Assembly: GCA_019054805.1 (NCBI GenBank)
Contig: JAHQIY010000050.1
Location: forward strand, 78,501-142,500
From: Brachionus manjavacas
Lineage: Eukaryota > Rotifera > Eurotatoria > Ploima > Brachionidae
DNA length: 64,000 nt
Direction: 5' to 3'
Shown here: positions 20,721 through 29,000 of the stretch, piece by piece
How positions within the stretch are numbered: position 1 is the stretch's first letter
Layout of the letters: every line of letters starts with the position of its first letter
Translations under genes and position numbers: made by a program
Notes under the pieces: model-generated
What the model was told of the DNA's origin: nothing
What the model saw: the letters and a program-made list of their open reading frames with translations, nothing else
The model's database searches: none

Positions 20721-21046
20721 ATTGCCAATTATTATAAAATAAACCTTAATTTTTTATTTTTGCAAGAGAAACCCTAGTAAGATCTGAGTCAGATTTAATA
20801 AGTCAACTTGAAGAAAGCAAATCTGATTGTCTGCAGAATATAATTTACTGCATCAGAGAATCCTGCAGCTAGAAAATGAAAAAAAAATCATCAAGAAGAA
20901 TTGAAAACTTCGAACAAGTTTGAAGAAAAAGTCAGACACTTAAATTTAAAAATCAAAGAACTTGAATCAGACAAGTAAAGTTTAATGTTTGTTTTAAAAA
21001 GTTATAAAATCAAAAAAAATTTTAGGATGAAATTAATGAATTCTAA
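20721..21046 (+). repeat. Duplicated intron-exon segment, copy B
   Basis: Second copy of the segment at 20,176-20,503. Differences are mainly in the A run after GAAAATG and in the last bases, where copy B continues into a different exon. Confidence 0.85.
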
Positions 21047-21776
21047 TACTTGTCTTAAATCATGTAATGAAAAGCTTAAAGAAGAAATAGATTAACGAGT
21101 TAGAAGCTTGTCAGCTGATTTGGATTTTTCAAGGATTCTTATTCAATATAATAAAAGACTTGAATTAAAAAAATTAGAAAATTTAAAATCGGATCTTAAA
21201 AAAAGGTTTGTTTTGTTTCGATTCTTTTATTATTCAGAAAATCTCTTTAAAATTTTTAATTTAAGAGAAGATAAATGTTTAATTATTGAAAAAGAGTTAA
21301 ATGATTTAATGAAGTCTTTCAATATTCCATTCGACGGATCAATACCGAAAATGATTTTAAGAAATTCGATAAACACTTCATGTCCTTACGGTTTATGTAG
21401 AGGACAGAACAATGTTGATCCTAATAAAAAAAGACACAAAAAGTAAAATTAATATCTTAGTTTTTCTAATATCATATATTTTTGTAAGTGGTTTTATTTT
21501 ATCAATTGTCCCCTCAATCCTATTAACGAAAATCTGAAGCCAAAATATGGTTTTAAAGATAAAGACATTCTTAATGAATTACATAAAAAACTTTAAAAAT
21601 CAATAATTTGAAAATTTTATATTAATATTAGTTTTATATTAGAAATTAGATTTTAGATCCAAAAACAACGATTACAAAACTGTTAATTTTTCTACAGACA
21701 ATCATTCTGAATGTTCAGCGATCGATCAAGTAACTTTTATCTTTCTAATCCAGATTAATTTTAAATACTCATCTAG

Positions 21777-21995
21777 ATTGGACACAATAAAAATATTCCA
21801 AAATATGTCCACAAAGGTGATGAAGATCAAGTTGTTGGAATTTTTAAAAGTCGAGGAAAAGCAAATGGTCGAATGGTGAGACAGGGCCCATATGGAGGAA
21901 TTTACTACGAAATTCCTCACTCATTCAGTAAAAAATACATGTCAGAAAGTCAAAAAACCCATTGTGTCGAATATTTCGAGACAATGGATTTTTAA
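21777..21995 (+). pseudogene. Exon-like fragment with GPYGGIYY motif
   Basis: After an acceptor-like TCATCTAG the frame is open for 72 codons: GHNKNIPKYVHKGDEDQVVG, then RQGPYGGIYYEIPHSFSKKY and a stop at 21,995. The motif resembles short basic modules of the form G-P-x-G-G-x-Y-Y found in some nucleocytoplasmic large DNA virus and phage proteins, but the similarity is too short to assign. It may be the last exon of the preceding coiled-coil gene. Confidence 0.35.
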
Positions 21996-22984
21996 AAACC
22001 ATTTTATATTGTAAATTGTATATAATAGTTTGAGATTCTAAAATGGGATGATTGATTGTTCAAAATCAAGAGAAAATACTTTTGAAGCTCAGAAAGGTGA
22101 AGATTAATGGTTATGAACTCCAATCTCTTTCAAAATTAATTGGATTGTTAGATAAAATCAAATGGGAATGATCAAATATTGATCTGCAAATCTTTTAAGG
22201 AAATAAGTTCCCAATGAGATTATCGGCAAATCTGATTAATTTTAATAAGACAGAGGAACATATCCATAGATTTTCACTAGTATCTGGGCTTCATAATGTA
22301 TTTTTGCTTCGATTTTGCAAATTTCATAACCACTAAAAGGATCTAACAAAAAAAAATAAAATTTTTAATTTTTTTTATAATAATATATTTTAAAAAAATA
22401 AAACTTTCTTTCAATTTTAATTTCTATAAATCAATTTCAATCAATTTCAATCGAATTAATAGTAAAAATAGGCTTTAAATATTTATTTTACTACTACTAA
22501 AAACTGTTCAATTATCTGTTAGATACACAACATCAAAAATACTTGATTAAAACATGCAATAAATTGCAGAGTTTTTTCAGAGCTCGGAATTCATCTGGAA
22601 AAATTTGTTCTATATTGTCCTGTTTACAGAACCATTTTTTCACAATTAGAAAATTATATTAAGTTTGGAACAATTTCAGCCTCAGTCTTAAAAAAAGCAT
22701 TGTGAACAATTTTTTTAGTATAATTTGCAAAAGTAACTTAACAACCGTTCAGATCAAAAATCGATTAAAATTTATTGATGATTTATCTAACAGATATTTT
22801 TCTTTTTGATCTTTTTGAATTTTATATATTTTGTACATCGAATATCTAAAATAAAATGTTTCAATTACAATAATGTTTATATTTTGTACTTTAATTTTTG
22901 TACAAAGTTTTCACATTGCCTGTGCAAAATGATTGGCATATGACTAAAATATCAAGAAATATACGTCAAAAATAAACGTGTAAA
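21996..22984. other. AT-rich spacer
   Basis: No credible gene. A short direct repeat of TCAATTTCAA lies at about 22,430-22,452. Nothing else was recognised. Confidence 0.5.
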
Positions 22985-23362
22985 ATCTAGGCAAAATAAA
23001 TTTTTTAGGGGTTTAAAATTTAAACCATAATAGTTCTTGTTCAATTTTATGAATTAGAGTTGAATGAATGATTTTGAGAAAAATAATGTTCGAAATAAAA
23101 ATTTCATCAAGTTATCATTATATAACAGCAGGTGTAACAAACAATTATTCAAAATTGTTAAATTGAGTACGAAAAAAAATTGAACTAATTTTAAATTTTT
23201 TCCTTTTATTTTTATTTATTTTGTTCAAATAAACATTCAAATCAAATAGAAATCCAAAACATTTCAATTAATACGTAATTTTTATTGATATTAAGAAAAA
23301 AACAACAACACAAACAAATATTCACTCGAACAATATTATTAATGTGAAAATTGAACAATTTT

Positions 23363-24179
23363 CTAAAAAGTAACTTCTTTAAATATTGCCGAATGATCGC
23401 TGAACCAAGTCGAGTAAGGCTGCGAGTGAAAACCATTTAGAGTGGCAAAAATTTGATTGTGTTTATTGTAGAAACACCAGTCCAATTGTGATATGTTTTT
23501 GTGTGTTTTGCACTTGTCAAAATACGGTTCCAAATTGAATTGTTGTTTAAAAAAGTTCAAATACTTTTTGTTTGATACTTGATTGAAATCAAAGTTAAAA
23601 TCGCCCATTACAATTAGTGGACAATTAGTGCTTTTTTCGCAAAATTTTGAAATGAATTTTTTTAAATCGGCAAGAAAAATTTCGTTGTCTTACTTGGGAT
23701 GTTTATACAAGTCAAGCAAGTAGAGTTTTTTGACGTTCAAGTCATGTTTACGCCATACAAATTCAAAAATACTCAATTCAACGCATTTATTTTGTTGCAT
23801 ACGAACATGTTCGTATTGTAATGATGCATTGTGAGCCAACAATCTAAAACAAGAGCTCAACTCTTTTCGAACATAACATATTTGACGCATTTAAATCAGT
23901 TGCATACGAATAGTACATACAATCGTATTGATGTTGTACATTTGATTCAAACAATCGAGATGCATGCAAACGATTTGCTCTTGTATTGTGACATTCACTC
24001 AATAGTATAATGTCAGCTTGTTTATAGCCAAAGTCTGCTTTTAAAATTTCTTTTTTCGAATTGAACGATTGAATATTTTGAAATACAATTGTCAAGTCAC
24101 ATGTTCTTTTCTTTTCAAATGTGTAGTCTAGGAAAAAGTAGCAATTTTTCAATTGAGCTTGGCTGCGCAAACGACTCAT
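23363..24179 (-). pseudogene. EEP endonuclease domain of Helentron 2
   Basis: Pieces 24179-23844 (FQNIQSFNSKKE, IILLSECHNTR), 23890-23690 (LLAHNASLQYEHV, LDLYKHPK) and 23608-23363 (MGDFNFDFNQ, SQLDWCFYNK, WFSDHSAIFKE) cover the whole EEP domain with the expected Asn, Glu, Asp/Asn, Asp and His positions. A frameshift near 23,880 and a stop between YKHPK and GDFN break it. The last motif matches the 31-base fragment at the very start of the window. Confidence 0.8.
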
Positions 24180-24183
24180 TTCA

Positions 24184-24393
24184 ATGCGAACTGGATCGTT
24201 TTGTTCAATGTTTTCCGATTCTTGTTGGCGTTATTGCTTGGACAATCGTTGTACACGTGCACTCTCAATTGACAAACTGCCATACAAGTACAAACCATTT
24301 AATTTTGTTGCACGACTCAATTCCACATATAACAATGATCGTTTCAACGAATCGCCAATACAAACGGCAACACACTCGTTAGATTGTCCTTAA
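24184..24393 (-). pseudogene. Helicase motif VI fragment of Helentron 2
   Basis: The minus strand reads, with breaks, CVAVCIGDS-like, then RATKLNGLYLYGSLSIESAR and RVQRLSKQ, matching the end of the PIF1-type helicase of Helentron 1 at 1,147-1,335. A stop (TAA, about 24,391) separates it from the main helicase frame. Confidence 0.7.
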
Positions 24394-25094
24394 GATTTGT
24401 GTATTGTCATTGATTCACATTCAACAAGTGCGGGTATTTGATCAATGTTAACAATACGTGAATTAAACATTTTCACTTGATCTTCACTCAAACCAATAAC
24501 ACCTTTGTTACCCAAGGCATTTAGAGCTTTGGCAAACACTGCATCGTCACGTTGTCTCATTATTTCTTTTAGCTCAATAAGTTTAAACATTTGCCATAGC
24601 ATTACACCAGCCAAAATAGAATTGCCATTTTTTTGCCATCGTTTTGACTTTGTTTCAAATATCCAACTATCGTGCACAGGACATATTTGATTCAAATCAC
24701 CTACGACAACCAGTGAAACATTGCCAAACGGTTGATTATTGTTCATTATTTTTTGTAATCGTTTGTTTAATTTTCCAAATAGATTTGCACCAACCATTGA
24801 TATTTCGTCAATGATAATTAGCTTTACATTGCCTATTGAGTGTCGAACACGAGCTAAAAGTTTATCCGACAAACGATCCAATTTATTCGAATGTATTGGC
24901 AAATGATACATTGAATGAAGCGTTGTTCCTTTTATATTGAATGCTGCTTTGCCAGTAAATGCTGTCAACAATGCTGTTTTTGTTAAACATTTATTTTCGA
25001 GTGTTTTCATCAAAATACAAATTAATTCGTTCCAATCTATTTCAGCTGGACTCAACGTAATAAAAAACGACGGACAACCTAATTGTCGAATCAT
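24390..25094 (-). pseudogene. Chimeric Rep-helicase ORF of Helentron 2 created by in-frame deletions
   Basis: The 234-codon frame starts with the Helitron N-terminal block (MIRQLGCPSFFITLSPAEID, WNELI) and after NKCL jumps directly to the helicase (TALLTAFTGKAAFNIKG), then continues through IIIDEISMVGANLF (Walker B), VVVGDLNQICPVHD and ELKEIMRQRDDAVF. A second jump (NIDQIP|ALVECESMTIHKS) removes the part between motifs IV and V. Alignment to Helentron 1 shows the Rep core, both catalytic motifs and Walker A are missing, yet both joints keep the frame. No Rep or ATPase activity is expected. Confidence 0.75.
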
Positions 25095-25600
25095 TGCATT
25101 TAAACCCTATTGAGTGTCGAACACGAGCTAAAAGTTTGAATCATTGCATTTATTTCCATTTTTTTCCATTCCCAATACTGTGGACTCCATCGAATTGTAC
25201 GCAAAAACATTTGTGCTTCATTTCGAACGATTATTTCAATTATTTTTTGTTTATTTAGTGCATCACGTGCATTAATCGAATCAATTTCTTTGTTTTACGC
25301 AAACAAGTATCTATTGCTGCATTTAGTTTTTTGCTAACCAATTTTTCAAACTGATTATAATTCTGATTTACATCTGCCATACTTTAATTGTACTTTGGTA
25401 AATATTTTTCGCCTCCGTATATTTTGATAAATGTCAACTCTTCGGCATCTTTATCGGAAAGTATTGAACGCGGTTGAATACCTTCGCAAGGAGCAATTGT
25501 TTTTACCATTTCGTTATTATCCACTAATAATGTTTGCTGATTATCAATGTTATCCTCGTCAAACTAATTCTTTTGAATATCATCTATTTGATCTCGGCAC
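25095..25600 (-). pseudogene. N-terminal Rep remnants of Helentron 2
   Basis: The minus strand of 25,380-25,570 reads NNEMVKTIAPCEGIQPRSIL, then SDKDAEELTFIKIYGGEKYL, a block conserved in Helitron N-terminal domains. 25,130-25,370 contains FEKLVSKKLNAAIDTCLRKT and the Trp-rich block before MIRQLG in shifted frames. The zinc finger and charged repeats found in Helentron 1 are absent, the frame being cut near 25,590 by the hairpin terminus. Confidence 0.65.
25114..25148 (+). repeat. Templated insertion copied from 24,832-24,866
   Basis: About 33 bases (CCTATTGAGTGTCGAACACG, then AGCTAAAAGTTT) interrupt the Rep reading frame. They are an exact copy of 24,833-24,865 and are flanked on both sides by AATCATTGCATTTA, which is therefore duplicated. 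Confidence 0.85.
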
Positions 25601-25613
25601 GACAAACTTAATA

Positions 25614-25661
25614 CCTAGATTTTTTTTTTCTTGATACTGAAATATCAGCGAAAAATCTAGG
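25614..25661 (-). mobile_element. Helentron hairpin terminus next to telomere repeats
   Basis: Read on the minus strand it is CCTAGATTTTTCGCTGATAT, TTCAGTATCAAG, an A run and ATCTAGG: the same hairpin as at 47-94. It is followed inward by TATTAAGTTTGTCGTG and then, without the GTCC microsatellite, by the Rep remnant, so a deletion has removed the sub-terminal part. Confidence 0.85.
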
Positions 25662-25662
25662 T

Positions 25663-25676
25663 CACCCTAACCCTAA
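25663..25676 (-). repeat. Interstitial telomere repeats, C-strand on plus
   Basis: CACCCTAACCCTAA directly abuts the Helentron hairpin. On the minus strand this is TTAGGGTTAGGGTG running into CCTAG, the same orientation relative to the element as at 33-46 and 53,093-53,116. Confidence 0.75.
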
Positions 25677-26024
25677 GGATCCATGCTGAATTTCAGTTAA
25701 ATGATCCACCATACTTCCCATTTTGGTTCACCCAAGCTTAATTTAATGGAAACATTGTAATTTCTACAGACTCGAGTCATATTGAATATAGTTTGATCAT
25801 CGACAATAACTTTTTTGTGACGTTTCATATTTTTATTTTGCTTAGTTTTAGTGAAAAGACAATTTCGCTAGTTTAATTTCATTCTATATGAGAAAAAAAC
25901 ATGTTTAAAAAAAAATTATAATCTTTATTTTGAGAATTTATTTAAAGCTATCTAAAAATGCCTAAATTATTATTGATAAAAACGCTGTATTAAAATTTGG
26001 GCTAGATTTCTTAAAAAAATTTGC
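25677..26024. other. Spacer between Helentron 2 and the GTPase gene
   Basis: Mostly AT-rich. A 43-codon minus-strand frame (25,828-25,697, starting MKRHKKVIVDDQTIF) is present but has no recognised features. The 3' end of the GTPase transcript should lie here; several ATTTATT and AATAAA-like stretches are possible poly(A) signals. Confidence 0.4.
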
Positions 26025-29000
26025 TTAAATGTTTTCATTCCATTTTGGAGCATGATTTTCTTGAAGCATTTTTTCTGCATCTTCCAAAAAAAGCCATTCT
26101 TTGTCGTATTTTTTATCTACTATTTTGTAATTAATAAAATTGAATTGTTTCAATAATGGTATTCGTGTATTCATCCAAGCCCTCATTATTTGGTTTCTAA
26201 ATTTAATATTTCCTGAATTAGAGGGATTTTTTCCATATTTAGAATAATTTTCTTTGATATCGGACAACCATTCTGGGTGTTCATTTTCGAGAAATTTCGT
26301 ACAATTCTTGTATTCCTGGTCGCCAATGTAAAAATAAGACTCAATAAATGATCCTTTTTCCCAACAAAAATTAGTTTCAATTTCATTTGTAATTTTATCA
26401 CTCCATTTATAAAATCCACCCAAAATATGAAATTGGGAACGATGGTTTCCAAGATGTCCTTTAGCATTTTGACACTTAGATCCACAACATGGACATCTTG
26501 AATTGCATCCAATATAATTTTCGATAAAATCAATTATTTCAGATTTACATCTTTTATCCAATTCATTATTGAATTTTTTTAGCTTATCGTTCAACTCTTG
26601 GTCAAATTTTCCAATTGATTGTTTAAAACCACTTATAAAAAGTTCAAAATCGTTAATTTCTGTTCCAATAATTGAATCTTTTTCATTAAATAGGCGAGCT
26701 AAAGATTCATTTTTTTCTTTGGCCTCTTCTTCCAAATTTTCAAAAAATACTTTGCAGGAAGAAATTTTAGTTGAAAGGTTACAATCTAAAAAAAATTTAA
26801 AAAGTTCACAATACAAATTTTTGATTTCCTCTTTCTTTTTTAATGTTAGAATTTCTAAATCAGTCTTTATATTTTCAAAGCAAACCTCTTTACAATATCT
26901 ATTTACATCAATTACATATTTGTAAACATTATTATAGTTCGAATTTTCAAAGCTTAAGTTGAAAGCAAATTCAACCAACTCATTTGGTGTCTTAAAATTT
27001 CGATTTAATATTTCCTTTGATGTATTTGTTATAGATAAAGTTTCAATTTGAATCAAATAATCGATTAATTTGTTTATAAAATCATTTGCCACAGTTTGTC
27101 CAAGTTTTTTTTGGTCTCTTTTCATTATATAAATCTCTTTGGATTTCTTAATTATGTATTTTTTTTCCTCTTCATATTTTTCCTTTTCTCTTCTATAATT
27201 TGATTGTTGAAGCTCATTAGCCTTTTCAATAGTCAAACAAAGAAGATGTTTTATCAATAAATTGAATACCTTCAAAAAACTGAGATTACATTTAATAACC
27301 ATTGATTCTGGATGAGAAAGCTCAGAGTTTAAAAATTGAAAAATATCATAAATAAAGCTGTTGGTGATCTGAAATAAATTACCATTTAACAAAAACATTT
27401 TTTCAAATTTCTGCATTAAATCAAATGATTTATTAATTAGATAATTATTCATATCATCTTTAGATTTGAAAAAATTAAAAAGTTTTTTAATAATTCCAGC
27501 AGAATACCAATTTTCTACATTTATTTTCTTTTTAAAATCGTTTTGAAAATAATCTCTCAATCCAATTTTATTTTCAAGTCCATGTAACCTCTTATTTTGA
27601 GATACGATTAATGTAGAAATATCATAAAACATTCTTTCTATATTTTTAATGTCAACTGACCGAATCATTGAATTTAGACGAATATTATTTTCTTGGTCAA
27701 TTTTTTCAAATTTTTTCTCAATATCTCTAATAAATGCATCAATATTGTCATAGTGAATATTTTTTGCTAATAAATCATTTATTTCACCAATAATTTTTTG
27801 ATTTACATTTTTATACTCACTCATATTCTTAAGAAAGATACAATTTTCAATCAGCCTCTGAATACTTATGACCTTTAGCCATTCAAATTGGTACGATATT
27901 CTTTTTCTATATTCATTGACTATTGGTTTAGGATAATAGGGTACATTTGTAAGTGAATCGAATTCTTGGTTTACCTTTTCTTTTCTCTCTTCTACACATC
28001 TTTCAATGTCATGTTTACATTGTGCTTCAATTGATTCATTAAAAGTTTTCGTTTCTCTATAAATATTAATAATTTGATTAATTAATTCATCTAAGATTTT
28101 TGCTAATTCAGTTCTATGTTTCGTAAGTAAATTGTTTGATTTAGCGCTTATCTCATCTCTTATTTTAATTTCCTCCAAATCTTTACAATTAAAAATGTTC
28201 TCACCGGTTTTACTAATTGTTTCCCAATGTGAGCTCAGATTTGTGTACAAATCAGGAAAATTTTTGATCACATTGTCTTCATCAACTAAATCAATTTGTT
28301 GCATAAGTTTTTTCCTCAATTCAAAAACTTCATCAGGAAATATTTTATTTCTCCATTTTATTTTAATGTTCAATTTTTGACAATAGTCTTCAGAGAAAGC
28401 ATTTGAAAGAAGGGTTAAATTTTTAGGGTCCAAGTTTAAAACATCATCAATTGATGTTCCTACAAATTTAGAATCTTTAATTAGCCCTTCTTTTACCTTC
28501 GAAACTTGACTATTTATGCTTGACTCACTACGATCAATTTGATCCCGCAATACGAACAATATCAATGGTTTGAAAGAATGATTAGACAAATGTATTTTTG
28601 CAAAAAATGTAATGCCAAGAATTTTTTCCAAGTTGGAACTTATTTCTCCTTTATGATTTATGACTATCAAATGAGAGCTAAATACTGCCATTGTTGCCAT
28701 TTGGTTATCAAACAACTTGCTGCTAGATTCAACAGAAGCAAGACCTTCAGTGTCTAATATGACAATTGTTTTGTCACCATATGTTACGAAATTCATGTAA
28801 ATACCAATTGTACATCTTCCTGCACAAGTTCTAAAATCGCAGCCAAATAATGAATTTAACAATGAGCTTTTGGCCGAACTTTGTTCACCAATAACTGAAA
28901 TAACATAGATATTTTTATAATTTTCAAGCTTTTCCATTATTTCCTTGAGTAAATTTGACTTTACGCTCAGCGGACTTCCTCTTAATAAATGAATACTGTA

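Larger units (their letters stand above)
18925..21995 (+). pseudogene. Multi-exon coiled-coil gene, broken by stops
   Basis: A series of exon-like blocks separated by short AT-rich introns with GT...AG ends can be followed: 18,925-19,245 (donor TTTTG|GTAATT), about 19,290-19,350, 19,682-19,867, 19,925-19,977, about 20,040-20,155, 20,221-20,435, 20,485-20,704 and 21,027-21,446. The products are rich in Glu, Lys and Leu in heptad-like order (ELNKEIENLENE, LLESQIEKLKKNIEEI), so a long coiled coil is likely. A segment with CPYGLCRGQNN ends one block at 21,390-21,420. In-frame stops (for example near 19,061 and 19,333) and duplicated exons show decay. No specific family was recognised; it may be cargo of the MULE-like element or an old host gene. 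Confidence 0.55.
22985..25661 (-). mobile_element. Helentron 2, internally deleted
   Basis: The left side begins near a sub-terminal repeat (AAAATCTAGGCAAAATAAAT, 22,985-23,005) like the one at 228-250 and is followed by a complete set of EEP motifs. The helicase and Rep parts are reduced: only the outer ends of Rep remain and the Walker A region is gone. The right side ends in the Helentron hairpin (25,614-25,661), directly followed by C-strand telomere repeats. Compared with Helentron 1 the protein sequences are related but clearly diverged, so this is a separate lineage. Confidence 0.75.

Noticed and set aside
24089-24690. Plus-strand frames over Helentron 2 (24,089, 24,184, 24,505)
   Set aside because: Antisense shadows of the endonuclease and helicase frames.
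28539-28757. Plus-strand open frames inside the VLIG gene (also 26,569, 28,132, 29,113, 30,046 and copies at 33,283 and 34,216)
   Set aside because: They lie antisense to a strongly supported 1,685-codon frame and show no domain.
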